Notes: generated by a model not told the origin, from the sequence alone. A stretch of 64,000 bases of DNA from Fibrella aestuarina BUZ 2 (GCF_000331105.1 NC_020054.1:672001-736000); one strand, 5' to 3'; positions 1 to 8,473 are shown, numbered from the stretch's first letter. Numbers and translations: made by a program.

Positions 1-232
1 TCCACTCGCCAAACAGCTCGATCACCACGGCCTGCCGTTCGTAGTTGGCGTAGAGAATCTTGCAATACAGCGTTTCGGAACCGATCTCGTCCCAAAGCGG
101 ATGGATGTAGTAGCCGTAAATGTCGTTCTCGTACTGCATCGTATTGTAGGTACGTTCGTAGAACGGCGACTGCTCATCGTCGGAAGCAGCATAGTACTTC
201 TCCCAGCCATAAAACGGTTCAATATCTTGCAT
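1..232 (-). CDS. Partial hypothetical protein, 3' end outside window
   Basis: The ATG is at 232-230 and the frame runs open to the window edge, giving 77 residues. The product is acidic and very rich in Tyr, Trp and Phe (begins MQDIEPFYGWEKYY, later YENDIYGYYIHPLW). It has no signal peptide or membrane segment. I do not recognise the family. It is transcribed away from the MFS gene at 503, with 270 bp of shared upstream DNA. One copy of the dispersed octamer lies inside it at 149. Confidence 0.6.
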   Translation of the reverse strand, partial: MQDIEPFYGWEKYYAASDDEQSPFYERTYNTMQYENDIYGYYIHPLWDEIGSETLYCKILYANYERQAVVIELFGEW

Positions 233-502
233 AATGGTTGAGTAACGCAGGCGAGCGGCCTACTGTTTCCGCCTTTTATTTCGAGCTCTCAATCAATAAA
301 AAGGTTAGCGAAATTGAGGTGGCCCGCCGGGGAAAAGGGCAAAAATAAGCCTTGCTAACGGCCCGGTAAGCGGGAAATCACCGAAATAGGAACGCAGGAA
401 TGATCTTAAATCTATTAAATGGATCGACTAACTAGTTAAACAATGAGTTGCTTAATCTAGCACATAGCCTGCCGGTTGGCAGGTTTTTTTGTGTACACGC
501 TG
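233..502. promoter_or_regulatory. Divergent intergenic leader region
   Basis: This 270-bp gap separates the leftward partial gene from the MFS gene at 503, so promoters for both should lie here. I see no convincing TAnnTTTG box. At 443-460 there is a five-codon ATG-to-TAG frame (MSCLI), directly followed by the terminator hairpin at 468-490. Confidence 0.4.
468..490 (+). terminator. Intrinsic-terminator-like hairpin before the MFS start
   Basis: A 6-bp stem CCTGCC/GGCAGG with a GGTT loop is followed by seven T residues (484-490). It lies 12 bp upstream of the ATG at 503 and no + strand gene precedes it in this gap. It therefore looks like a leader attenuator rather than the end of an upstream transcript. 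Confidence 0.6.
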
Positions 503-1753
503 ATGTTCAAGAATCCAAAACTGGCACTTGTGTACGGCATCACCTTTATTGATGCCGTCGTTGCGGGAGGGGTAGGCCCGCTGTTCAACAAATACACCGA
601 AACGCTGTCGGCCAAGCAGGTCTGGGTCATGGCTGGCTCGGCCCTGTTGCTGGGTCTGCAACTTGTGTTATCGCCCGTACTGGGGGCTTTATCCGACAAA
701 ATTGGGCGCCGCCCCGTGTTGATCGGTACCGCGCTTGGCTCCCTGCTGGCACCCTTTCTGTTGCTCCCGGTCAACGTGGGTGGTTACCTGAGCAACCGGG
801 CCGTTGAAGGCACAACCAATGGCATGTCGTCGGTGCTGCGCTCGGCGGTGGTCGACATGGCTCCCAAGCAGGACATGATGCAGCAAACGAGCATTCAGGG
901 AAGCATTACGGCGCTGGGCGCGTTGTTTGGCCCAGCGGTGGGCGGTGTGCTGATCATCGCGCTGGCGCAGGCCCGGTTCGATCCCATTCCGATCGTGATT
1001 ATGTGTATCGGGCTGGCGGTGCTCAATGTGGTGCTGACGTTCATCTTTAAAGAGACCAACCAAAAGGAGAAGCAGCCGGTCGAACTGAAAGAGTTGAAAG
1101 CAAAAGCCCTGAACGCGATCAAAGTGAAAACGCTCTGGGATCAACTCGCCGAGGTCGACAAGAAGCTAGAGGGCTTCAAAGACCTGTATATTTTGCAACT
1201 GCTGTCGTTGCTGGCGCTGGGCTACTACAATTACTTCATCGCCTACCTCATTGTGGGCGATCTGGGCCTGACGCCCAAACAGGCCTCGTTCTTCTTCATT
1301 TATTACAGCCTGATCACCTTTGCCACGAACCTGCTGTTTTTTCAGTTTGCGGTTAAGCACGTCAACCAACGGAAAATGCTGATCGTGCTGGCTTTCGTGG
1401 GCATCGGCGTGATGGGGCTGTATGCGTTCACGGGTGGGAGCGTGATGATGCTCTACATCGCGGCTACCGTCGATTCGCTGAGTATTGGTTTGCTCGCCGG
1501 GCTGATCTCGGGCCTCACCTCGCAACTCGTATCGAAAGGAGAGGGGCAGGGTAGTATTTTCGGCGATACGCAGGCGCTGGGCGGCGTGGCGAGTTTCATG
1601 GCGGCCGTGGCGACAACGCTGCTGACCGCCGTGGATGCGCGGGCGCCGTTTATCTTCTATGCGTTGGCGCTGGGCGTAATTGCCTACCGGGCCATCTACC
1701 TGCCCGAAGCGTCGGCGAAGGAAACCGAGCCGGCCAATCAGAACTACGTATAA
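503..1753 (+). CDS. MFS transporter, TetA/DHA1-like
   Basis: A 416-residue polytopic membrane protein of the major facilitator superfamily. The loop after TM2 carries the family motif A as LSDKIGRRPVLIG, and the second half (from about residue 225) repeats the TM pattern, giving roughly 12 segments with a Lys/Glu-rich central loop. I chose ATG 503 (MFKNPKL) because an earlier in-frame start would fall inside the terminator hairpin. The substrate cannot be read; TetA-like drug/proton antiporters are the nearest recognisable group. It converges on the lipid kinase with an 11-bp gap. Confidence 0.85.
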   Translation: MFKNPKLALVYGITFIDAVVAGGVGPLFNKYTETLSAKQVWVMAGSALLLGLQLVLSPVLGALSDKIGRRPVLIGTALGSLLAPFLLLPVNVGGYLSNRAVEGTTNGMSSVLRSAVVDMAPKQDMMQQTSIQGSITALGALFGPAVGGVLIIALAQARFDPIPIVIMCIGLAVLNVVLTFIFKETNQKEKQPVELKELKAKALNAIKVKTLWDQLAEVDKKLEGFKDLYILQLLSLLALGYYNYFIAYLIVGDLGLTPKQASFFFIYYSLITFATNLLFFQFAVKHVNQRKMLIVLAFVGIGVMGLYAFTGGSVMMLYIAATVDSLSIGLLAGLISGLTSQLVSKGEGQGSIFGDTQALGGVASFMAAVATTLLTAVDARAPFIFYALALGVIAYRAIYLPEASAKETEPANQNYV

Positions 1754-1764
1754 GCGGAAGCAGG

Positions 1765-2673
1765 TCAGAGGAGCACCAACAGGCTGGCCGGCAATACCCG
1801 AACCGTGCACTCGTTGCCCGGAAGCAGCACGGGTTCGCCATCGGCATGGGCCAGCAACGTATCTGGCCCATCCAGGTCAGGGGCATCGTCGGTGACTTTG
1901 GCCAATGTGGCCTGCCGGAGAGGCTGGCTTGCCCAGTAGGAAGATTGGTTGAGGGTTCGGTTGAAGAGCTGCCAACCGATCATGGCCACCATGTGGCCGG
2001 GGAAGGGCCGAATCAGGCATACATCGAGCAGGCCGTCGGAGACGTTAGCGTTGGGAGCAATCCAGGCGTTGTTGCCAAATTGGGCAGCGTTGGCGATGGT
2101 CAGCGAGAAAAGTGGCCCGGCAGGTACGTTATTGATGAGGTAACTGGCCGGTTGGTAATTCCAGAAGGCCTGATAGGTGGTGCGGACGTAGGTTTGTAAC
2201 CCACGCACGGGCTGTTTGGCAAATTCGTGGGCTACGTAGGCCTCGAAACCCAGGCCCGCAGTGCAGAAAAAAGGCAACTCGTTCAGTTCGGCGCTGTCGA
2301 TCAGAACGGGCCGCCCACTGATGGCTTTCTGAATGGCTTTTTGCGGGTTCATCGGGATCCCCAAGTGCCGCGCCAGCCCATTGCCCGACCCCATCGGGAT
2401 GATGCCCAGCGCCGTGGCCGTTTTGCGGAGCGCGCGGGCCGTTTCGTTGACGGTACCGTCGCCCCCCATGACCAGCACGCGCCGGATGCCGCTTCGGGCT
2501 GCCTGCGCGGCCAGCTCGGTGGCATGGCCCGCGTGGGTGGTGGTGATGATCTCCGGTTGAAAGCCCTGACGTTGCGCTTCGGCCACAATGTAGGTGCGAA
2601 GGGCCTCTTTCTGCGCCAGCGGCAACGTACCTGAAAGCGGATTGATAATAACGAGCAGGTCGGTGGCGGGCAT
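1765..2673 (-). CDS. Diacylglycerol kinase family lipid kinase (YegS/DagK-like)
   Basis: 302 residues with the DAGK catalytic domain. The nucleotide-binding GGDGTVNE lies near residue 70 and GSGNGLARHLG near residue 97, both diagnostic of the family. Members phosphorylate diacylglycerol or related lipids at the inner membrane surface; the exact lipid is not predictable. The length is usual for YegS/DgkB proteins. A 37-residue membrane peptide gene lies immediately upstream, three bases before its ATG, so the two are probably co-transcribed. Confidence 0.9.
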   Translation of the reverse strand: MPATDLLVIINPLSGTLPLAQKEALRTYIVAEAQRQGFQPEIITTTHAGHATELAAQAARSGIRRVLVMGGDGTVNETARALRKTATALGIIPMGSGNGLARHLGIPMNPQKAIQKAISGRPVLIDSAELNELPFFCTAGLGFEAYVAHEFAKQPVRGLQTYVRTTYQAFWNYQPASYLINNVPAGPLFSLTIANAAQFGNNAWIAPNANVSDGLLDVCLIRPFPGHMVAMIGWQLFNRTLNQSSYWASQPLRQATLAKVTDDAPDLDGPDTLLAHADGEPVLLPGNECTVRVLPASLLVLL

Positions 2674-2676
2674 CAG

Positions 2677-2790
2677 CTAGGCAAAAAACAGAAACATCAG
2701 GGCAATGAAAACGATAATGAAAATGTAATACCACCCGTCGGAGAAGACGTAGGGCTTATATTCCCGGTAAAAATCACGTAACCATTTCAT
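2677..2790 (-). CDS. 37-residue small membrane protein
   Basis: ATG at 2790-2788, TAG at 2679-2677. The product starts MKWLRDFYREYKPYVFSDGW, then has one strongly hydrophobic stretch (IFIIVFIALMFLFF) and ends at residue 37, so it is a single-pass small membrane protein. Its stop is three bases before the lipid kinase start, which supports translation as the first gene of a two-gene operon. The next gene on the + strand starts only 19 bp away, so the promoters must overlap coding sequence. Function is unknown. Confidence 0.65.
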   Translation of the reverse strand: MKWLRDFYREYKPYVFSDGWYYIFIIVFIALMFLFFA

Positions 2791-2809
2791 GCCCTAAAGT
2801 TCGCCAAAA

Positions 2810-3241
2810 ATGAGACACCTGCTTTGCCTTATCGTTCTACTCGCGCTCGCTCAATCGAGTATGGCCCAGACAGCGGCCGACCGCCAGGAAGTGCTTGGTA
2901 TTCTAAAACGCCAGAACAACGACTGGAACGCCGGCCGCGTCGAGCAGTTTATGGTTGGCTATTGGCCGTCCGATTCGCTAACGTTTGTGGGGAAGGCAGG
3001 GATTACCTACGGGTATGCGGCCACGCTGGCCAATTACAAAAAGCGCTACCCCGACCGGGCGTCGATGGGTACGTTGGCCTTCACGATTCTGAAGGTCGAC
3101 TTTCCCGGACCCAACGTGGCCTACGTGATCGGGAAGTGGCACCTGACCCGCCCGCAGATTGGCGACGTAGGTGGGCATTTTACGCTCTTATGGCGCAAGA
3201 TCAACGGTCGCTGGCTGATCGTCAGCGATCATTCTTCGTAG
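2810..3241 (+). CDS. Secreted NTF2-like protein (DUF4440/SnoaL)
   Basis: 143 residues with a Sec signal peptide (MRHLLCLIVLLALAQSSMA, cleavage before or after Q20). The mature part is a single NTF2-like cone domain: N-terminal helix with ILKRQNNDWNAG, then strand pattern ending FTLLWRKINGRWLIVSDHSS, typical of DUF4440. Such domains bind small ligands or act as enzymes; nothing fixes a substrate here. The gene ends exactly where an inverted repeat begins. Confidence 0.8.
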   Translation: MRHLLCLIVLLALAQSSMAQTAADRQEVLGILKRQNNDWNAGRVEQFMVGYWPSDSLTFVGKAGITYGYAATLANYKKRYPDRASMGTLAFTILKVDFPGPNVAYVIGKWHLTRPQIGDVGGHFTLLWRKINGRWLIVSDHSS

Positions 3242-3350
3242 AATGAATAATGTACGATGTACAATGTACAATGGCGCTGTCGGCAAGCGGGCTTTCGTAA
3301 GCGGAACGTCGCCCGGCCCATTGTACATTGTACATCGTACATTATTCATT
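3242..3350. repeat. Perfect 33-bp inverted repeat between convergent genes
   Basis: Arms 3242-3274 and 3318-3350 are exact reverse complements, separated by 43 bp. Each arm is made of the unit AATGTAC plus an ATGAATAAT end. The left arm begins one base after the stop of the NTF2-like gene, and the right arm overlaps the TAA of the DUF2795 gene. It could fold into a long RNA hairpin on either strand. A related repeat lies at 4701-4806. Confidence 0.9.
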
Positions 3351-3570
3351 AGTACTCGTCTTCGTTGAAGAAGAAGTCGTCTTTGGTAGGGTAATCGGGC
3401 CAGATTTCTTCGATGCTCTCGTAGGGTTGGCCGTCGTCTTCCAGTTCCTGAAGGTTTTCAACCACTTCCAGCGGGGCGCCCGACCGGATCGAGAAGTCAA
3501 TGAGTTCGTCTTTGGTGGCGGGCCAGGGAGCATCTTCCAGGTAAGATGCAAGTTCGAGAGTCCAGTACAT
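3349..3570 (-). CDS. DUF2795 family protein
   Basis: 73 residues, acidic, starting at ATG 3570 (MYWTLELASYLEDAPWPATK). The conserved core reads KDELIDFSIRSGAPLEVVENLQEL, followed by an Asp/Glu-rich tail ending FNEDEY. Proteins of this kind are widespread in Bacteroidota and have no assigned function. A longer frame upstream exists but is not conserved in character, and a promoter box at 3615-3622 sits about 45 bp before this ATG, supporting the shorter start. Confidence 0.8.
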   Translation of the reverse strand: MYWTLELASYLEDAPWPATKDELIDFSIRSGAPLEVVENLQELEDDGQPYESIEEIWPDYPTKDDFFFNEDEY

Positions 3571-3614
3571 AGTAGAAAAAATTACGCTTTTAAGGTCCGT
3601 ATTTTTTGAGGCTG

Positions 3615-3622
3615 CAAAAGTA
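3615..3622 (-). promoter_or_regulatory. Bacteroidota -7 box TACTTTTG for DUF2795 gene
   Basis: On the minus strand this reads TACTTTTG, matching the TAnnTTTG consensus used by the Bacteroidota primary sigma factor. A TTG lies 16 bp further upstream, slightly closer than the usual 19-21 bp. Confidence 0.55.
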
Positions 3623-3836
3623 AAAAAAAACACTAATGCAACACGATACGCTATTTGTTTTTCAAAACTGACTGTTAGCAGGTTATGGCATAAACGGCTT
3701 CGTGGGGGCAATGTTATAAAAACAGCAGAGAAAATGTACGGGTTAGATTACCGTTTATTAAGCGCTGTTCGCTTTTACGTTACTCCGCCTGTCGTTGTTA
3801 CCAAACCGCCGATATTTAGCAAGAAACACATCGATC

Positions 3837-4712
3837 ATGCCCTATACACTTCAAAATCAATACCTCCGGGTGGGTATTCGCGAGCAGGGAGCCGAACTAA
3901 CGTCGTTGTTCGACCTGACGACCCAAACCGAACATCTCTGGCAGGCCGACCCCAACGTGTGGCCCTGGCATGCGCCTAATCTTTTTCCTGTGGTAGGCGG
4001 CCAAACCAACGATCAACTGCTGATCGACGGACAGACGTACCCAATGAAACGCCACGGTTTTGCCCGAACCAGCGTCTTTACCTGCACAGAGGCCTCCGAC
4101 ACGCACGCCGTTTTTGAGCTGCGTTCGTCGGAAGCGACCAAACAGCAGTTTCCGTACGAGTTTGTGTTCGAGATCAGCTACACGCTCGACGACCGCGAAC
4201 TCGAAGTCAAATACCGGGTAAAGAACCCTACGTCGACCAACCTGTTTATGTCGTTGGGTGCGCACCCGGCTTTCAATGTGCCGTTTGCACCCGACGAAAC
4301 GTACTCCGATTACTACATTGAATTCGCTGACGATGAAGTATTGGAAACCAGCACGTTGGCGTCCAGTGGCCTGCTGTCGGGCGACAAACAACCGGTGGCG
4401 CTCGACAAGCGACACCTGAACCTGACGCCTGACCTGTTTGACAACGACGCGTTGGTGTTATTGACGCTCAAATCACGGAGCGTCACGTTGCGGAGCCATA
4501 AAAACCCACACCACATCCGCCTCGACTTTGCGCTGTTTCCGTATTTGGGCATCTGGGCCAAACCGGGTGCGCCTTTTGTGTGCATTGAACCCTGGCTGGG
4601 CGTCGCCGATACCGAAACCAAACCCCGCCCCATCGAAGGCAAGCAGGGCATTCAGCGCGTCACGCCCCGGAGCGCGTTCGTCGCGCATTACACGATATCG
4701 GTGAATGAATAA
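3837..4712 (+). CDS. Aldose 1-epimerase family protein (LacX/YeaD-like)
   Basis: 291 residues from ATG 3837 (MPYTLQNQYLRVGI). The features RVGIREQGAELTSL, WPWHAPNLFPVVGG and KRHGFARTSVF belong to the LacX branch of the galactose-mutarotase superfold, and GAHPAFNVPF carries the conserved active-site His. These enzymes interconvert alpha and beta anomers of hexoses or hexose phosphates in the cytoplasm; the substrate is not known for this branch. The C-terminus (VNE-stop) is encoded within the left arm of the repeat at 4701. Confidence 0.85.
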   Translation: MPYTLQNQYLRVGIREQGAELTSLFDLTTQTEHLWQADPNVWPWHAPNLFPVVGGQTNDQLLIDGQTYPMKRHGFARTSVFTCTEASDTHAVFELRSSEATKQQFPYEFVFEISYTLDDRELEVKYRVKNPTSTNLFMSLGAHPAFNVPFAPDETYSDYYIEFADDEVLETSTLASSGLLSGDKQPVALDKRHLNLTPDLFDNDALVLLTLKSRSVTLRSHKNPHHIRLDFALFPYLGIWAKPGAPFVCIEPWLGVADTETKPRPIEGKQGIQRVTPRSAFVAHYTISVNE

Positions 4713-4806
4713 TGTACAATGTATGATGTATAATGAGCCAGACGGCGTACTGCTAGCATACCCCATTGTACATTGTACATTATTCATTCACGTACATTAT
4801 TCATTC
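4701..4806. repeat. Inverted repeat related to the one at 3242
   Basis: The outer 21 bp at 4701-4721 are the exact reverse complement of 4771-4791, extended by imperfect pairing inward. A further partial copy of the same unit (ACATTATTCATTC) follows at 4794-4806. The repeat encodes the last residues and stop of both convergent genes: the epimerase on the left and GldA on the right (stop TAA at 4799-4797). Confidence 0.85.
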
Positions 4807-5750
4807 CCACCCGTCAGCGTCTTAAACACGCCTTCGAGGGAGGTTTCCTGCTGGCGGAGGCCAATGAGCGTGAGGTTGCGGTCGGCGGCGAGGCGGAAGA
4901 TGGCGGCGCGCAGGTCGGCGTTGGCGGGTGCCGTTACCTGATACTGCCCCTGTCCGGTGCGCTCGACGGCCGTCACGCCGGGCAGGCTGCGCAGGAGTGC
5001 TGGGTCGGGTAAATCGCGTTCAAATTCAGCCAGGTACGTTGCCGTATCCACGAGTTGACCGCCGCCGTACCGGGTACGCAGTTCCGCCAGGGGGCTGTCG
5101 GCGACGAGTTGGCCTCTGTTGATGATCACGACGCGGTCGCAGAGGGCCTCTACTTCCTGCATGATGTGGGTGGAAAAGAGCACGGTTTTGTCGCGACCGG
5201 CGGTTTTGATCACCTGCCGGATGTCGGCCAGCTGATTGGGGTCGAGGCCGGTGGTGGGTTCATCGAGGATCAATACGGGCGGGTTGTGCAATAGTGCCTG
5301 CGCCAGTCCTACGCGTTGCCGGTAGCCTTTCGACAGTTGCCCGATGCGTTTGTGCTGCTCGGGCCCCAGGCCCACCTGCTCGAGTACGTCGGCAACGCGT
5401 TGGCTCAGGGCCTGCCCGCTCAGGGTGTGGAGCCGCCCCGCGAACCGAAGGAATTCCTTCACGTACAGATCGAGGTAGAGCGGGTTGTGCTCGGGCAGGT
5501 AACCCACGCTGCGCCGAACGGCCATCGGGTCGGTTTGCACGTCGTGGCCGTTGACGAGCACCGTGCCGCTGCTGGGTGGCAGGTAGCCCGTGGCAATCTT
5601 CATGGTGGTGGATTTTCCGGCTCCGTTCGGCCCCAGAAAACCAACGATCTGCCCCGGTTCGACCGAAAACGTGAGGTCGTCTACGGCCCGGCGGGTATCG
5701 GTCCCGTTGGCGCTATATTGCTTGGTTAGGTTCTGTATCTGAATCGACAT
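4797..5750 (-). CDS. gldA: Gliding-motility ABC transporter ATP-binding protein GldA
   Basis: 317 residues starting at ATG 5750 (MSIQIQNLTKQY). Walker A GPNGAGKST is at about 40-48, the signature LSKGYRQR near 140 and Walker B LILDEP near 160. The stretch VGYLPEHNPLYLDLYVKEFL is characteristic of GldA, which with GldF and GldG forms an ABC exporter required for gliding in Flavobacterium johnsoniae. The permease genes are not in this window. Because some gliding bacteria lack these genes and some non-gliders keep them, motility cannot be concluded. A general ABC exporter ATPase remains possible. Confidence 0.82.
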   Translation of the reverse strand: MSIQIQNLTKQYSANGTDTRRAVDDLTFSVEPGQIVGFLGPNGAGKSTTMKIATGYLPPSSGTVLVNGHDVQTDPMAVRRSVGYLPEHNPLYLDLYVKEFLRFAGRLHTLSGQALSQRVADVLEQVGLGPEQHKRIGQLSKGYRQRVGLAQALLHNPPVLILDEPTTGLDPNQLADIRQVIKTAGRDKTVLFSTHIMQEVEALCDRVVIINRGQLVADSPLAELRTRYGGGQLVDTATYLAEFERDLPDPALLRSLPGVTAVERTGQGQYQVTAPANADLRAAIFRLAADRNLTLIGLRQQETSLEGVFKTLTGGNE

Positions 5751-5834
5751 TGCACGGAGATAACGTATTTTCGGCAAAAAACAGCAATTTTAGTCGTAGA
5801 GACGCAACTCTGTGCGTCGCCACGAACGCATTTC

Positions 5835-7472
5835 ATGAGCAATTCTATCCTTCGCAAAAAATCCGTAACACAGGCCGTTGGCGACACGGGCGGTCATCAG
5901 CTAACCAAAATTCTGGGGGTGCGTGATCTGACTTCCTTCGGAATTGCCGCCATCATTGGGGCTGGTATTTTCAGCACCATCGGGCGGGCGAGTCTGGCGG
6001 GTGGCCCGGCGGTGTCGCTGCTGTTTGTGTTTACGGCGATCGCCTGCGTATTTACGGCCCTGAGTTACGCCCAGTTTGCCAGCACCGTGCCCGTAAGTGG
6101 CAGCGCCTATACGTACGCCTACGTGTCGTTTGGTGAGATTTTCGCCTGGATCATCGGTTGGGCGCTTATTCTCGAATATGCCGTTTCCAACATGGTGGTG
6201 GCCATTTCCTGGTCCGAATACTTCACGTCGATGCTGGCGGGTTTCGGGGTGCATTTTCCCGACTATCTGGGTACTGACTATGGCTCGGCGGCCAGCGCGG
6301 CCGAAAAACTGCGAGCGGGCACCGAAACGCTGACCGACGGCGAAAAAATGCTGGCGGCGGCCTATGATGCCGCGCCAAGTATTGGTGGTTTGAAAGTGAT
6401 TCTGGATCTGCCCGCCGGGGTGATCACCGTCCTGATTACGTCGCTGGTGTACGTAGGAATTAAAGAGTCGCGGGCGGCGAGCAACCTGCTGGTGGTACTG
6501 AAACTCGCCGTGATTGCGCTGGTGATCGTAGCGGGAGCCTTCTTCGTGAAACCCGAAAACTGGTCGCCGTTTGCGCCCAACGGTATCAAAGGGGTGCTGG
6601 GGTCGGTGGCGTCGGTGTTTTTTGCCTTTATCGGCTTCGACTCCATCTCGACGACGGCCGAAGAGTGCAAAAACCCACAGCGCGATCTGCCCCGCGCCAT
6701 GCTATACTGCCTCGCCATCTGTACCACGCTGTACGTGCTGATTACGCTGGTGCTAACGGGCATGGTAAACTATAAGGAACTGGGCGTCGATGATCCGCTG
6801 GCCTACGTGTTTCAGAAAGTAGACATGAACTTCATTGCGGGCGTTATTTCGGTCAGTGCCGTGGTGGCCATTACGAGCGCGCTGCTGGTGTATCAGCTGG
6901 GCCAACCGCGTATCTGGATGACGATGAGCCGCGACGGGCTGCTGTGGCCCAAATTCGCCCAGATTCACCCACGTTTTCACACGCCTTCGTTCGCGACGAT
7001 TGTGACGGGCGCGCTGGTAGCCATTCCGTCGTTGTTTCTGGACATGCAGTTTTTCATCGACCTCACCAGCGTGGGTACGTTCTTCGCGTTCATTCTGGTG
7101 TGCGGCGGTATTTTGTACCTCGACAGCAGCGGGCTCTCGGCGCAGTCGAAGTTCAAAGTGCCTTACGTTAACGGCAAGTACATCATCGGGATCGGGTTTG
7201 TGCTGGCGTTGGCCTACGCGCTCAGTGCGGGCGCTTTCACGGCTGGCTTGGCCGAAAAACCCCTGCTGATCGTGTTCTGGCTTGTGTGGGGTACGTTGTC
7301 GGTGCTGGCCTTCCGGCGGAATTTCTCACTGCTCCCGGTGCTGGGTATCCTCACCAACCTCTACCTGATGACCGAACTGGGCATCACCAACTGGGTCATC
7401 TTCGTGATCTGGCTCGTGATCGGTCTGGTGCTGTATTTCTCGTACGGCTACCGCAAGAGCAAGCTGGCGTAG
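5835..7472 (+). CDS. APC family amino acid permease
   Basis: 545 residues with about 12-14 TM segments. The N-terminal GIAAIIGAGIFSTIG is the substrate-site GAG(I/V)F motif of the amino acid-polyamine-organocation family. The later FFAFIGFDSISTTAEECKNPQRDLP is typical of the cationic amino acid transporter (CAT/YfnA) branch. It would import amino acids across the inner membrane. The TM3-TM4 loop is enlarged by an Ala/Glu-rich segment (residues about 150-180). It ends seven bases before the perfect inverted repeat at 7479. Confidence 0.9.
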   Translation: MSNSILRKKSVTQAVGDTGGHQLTKILGVRDLTSFGIAAIIGAGIFSTIGRASLAGGPAVSLLFVFTAIACVFTALSYAQFASTVPVSGSAYTYAYVSFGEIFAWIIGWALILEYAVSNMVVAISWSEYFTSMLAGFGVHFPDYLGTDYGSAASAAEKLRAGTETLTDGEKMLAAAYDAAPSIGGLKVILDLPAGVITVLITSLVYVGIKESRAASNLLVVLKLAVIALVIVAGAFFVKPENWSPFAPNGIKGVLGSVASVFFAFIGFDSISTTAEECKNPQRDLPRAMLYCLAICTTLYVLITLVLTGMVNYKELGVDDPLAYVFQKVDMNFIAGVISVSAVVAITSALLVYQLGQPRIWMTMSRDGLLWPKFAQIHPRFHTPSFATIVTGALVAIPSLFLDMQFFIDLTSVGTFFAFILVCGGILYLDSSGLSAQSKFKVPYVNGKYIIGIGFVLALAYALSAGAFTAGLAEKPLLIVFWLVWGTLSVLAFRRNFSLLPVLGILTNLYLMTELGITNWVIFVIWLVIGLVLYFSYGYRKSKLA

Positions 7473-7478
7473 GGAAAA

Positions 7479-7571
7479 GAGTGAAAGAGCGAATGAGTGA
7501 AAGAGTGGTGGGTTACTAGATTGCACACTAGTGCTGTAACCACACTCTTTCACTCATTCGCTCTTTCACTC
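7479..7571. repeat. Perfect 29-bp inverted repeat, GAGTGAAAGAG family
   Basis: Arms 7479-7507 and 7543-7571 are exact reverse complements built from GAGTGAAAG / GAATGAG units, with an inner GTTAC/GTAAC pairing. It fills the gap between convergent genes and abuts the TAA of the methyltransferase gene at 7573-7575. Related repeats lie at 9854-9946 and 24873-25024. Confidence 0.92.
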
Positions 7572-7572
7572 G

Positions 7573-8343
7573 TTAGTTTCTCCCGAAGATCAGCACGTGT
7601 TGCTGGGGGAGGCGGGCGTCGTTTTTGAGCAGCTTCAGGCCGAGGGCCGCCATTTCGCGGGTGGCTTGCTGGGCCGTCATTTTGTGGTGCTCCTTGATGG
7701 GTACGTTGGGGTCTTCGCCGCGGTACTCGACCAGCACGATGCGACCACCGGGTTTAAGGGCTTTCACCAGCGCCTGACCCATTTCGCGGGGGTGATCAAA
7801 CTCGTGGTAGGCATCCACCATCAGGGCGATGTCGACGCTGTTGGCGGGGAGTTTAGGATCGGTGATGGTGCCGAGCACGGGTTGCACGTTGGGCGTTCCG
7901 GCTTTTTTCTTGCCCTGATTCAGGTACTCGATCATTTCGGGCTGAATATCGACGGCGAAAACGTTGCCCTTCGGCAGCGCCCTGGCGAGCCGGAACGTGA
8001 AATAGCCCGTACCAGCGCCAATATCGGCTACGGCGTCGGTAGGTTTGAGGTCGAGGATATCAAGGAGCAGATCAGTGCGTTCTTCCTGCTGCCGTTCGGG
8101 GCGTTCGAGCCACTCGGCGCCCAGATGCCCCATCACCTGCGCAATCTCCCGACCCATGTAGACTTTGCCGATGCCGTCGTAGGCGGGTTTCTTCTCGGTA
8201 TAGCCGGTTGCGGGCTGGGTACGTTCCGCCGTTGGGCTAGTTGCCTGGGTACGTTGCTCCGTCGACTGACTGTGGCCGCAGCCCGCCATCAAGCAAAGGG
8301 CCACCAGAAAAAGCCATGCCGGGTACGTTCCTTCCTTGTTCAT
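7573..8343 (-). CDS. Lipoprotein-type class I SAM-dependent methyltransferase
   Basis: 256 residues from ATG 8343. It has a lipoprotein signal (LFLVALCLMAGC, lipidated Cys near residue 22), a Ser/Thr/Gln-rich linker, then a Rossmann methyltransferase domain with motif I VADIGAGTGYF at about 105-115, an acidic end of strand 2 (VFAVDIQPEM) and YHEFDHPREM. It therefore looks exported and membrane-anchored, which is odd for an enzyme that needs cytosolic SAM. Similar signal-peptide methyltransferases are annotated in other Bacteroidota. The substrate is unknown. Three copies of the dispersed octamer fall in its N-terminal part. Confidence 0.85.
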   Translation of the reverse strand: MNKEGTYPAWLFLVALCLMAGCGHSQSTEQRTQATSPTAERTQPATGYTEKKPAYDGIGKVYMGREIAQVMGHLGAEWLERPERQQEERTDLLLDILDLKPTDAVADIGAGTGYFTFRLARALPKGNVFAVDIQPEMIEYLNQGKKKAGTPNVQPVLGTITDPKLPANSVDIALMVDAYHEFDHPREMGQALVKALKPGGRIVLVEYRGEDPNVPIKEHHKMTAQQATREMAALGLKLLKNDARLPQQHVLIFGRN

Positions 8344-8473
8344 TGCGTTGTCGTTTAGTGAATAACGAACGGAACGCGCTTTTGTCCAGTCAATTTTAGC
8401 TGGAATAACCTCCCATGACAGCACTGTACGAGATGAGATGACCGACACGGCTGGAGCCGTGCGTTACTTATCA

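Noticed and set aside
3242..3350. MITE or insertion sequence
   Set aside because: No target-site duplication, transposase or terminal conservation beyond the stem itself; treated as an intergenic hairpin repeat.
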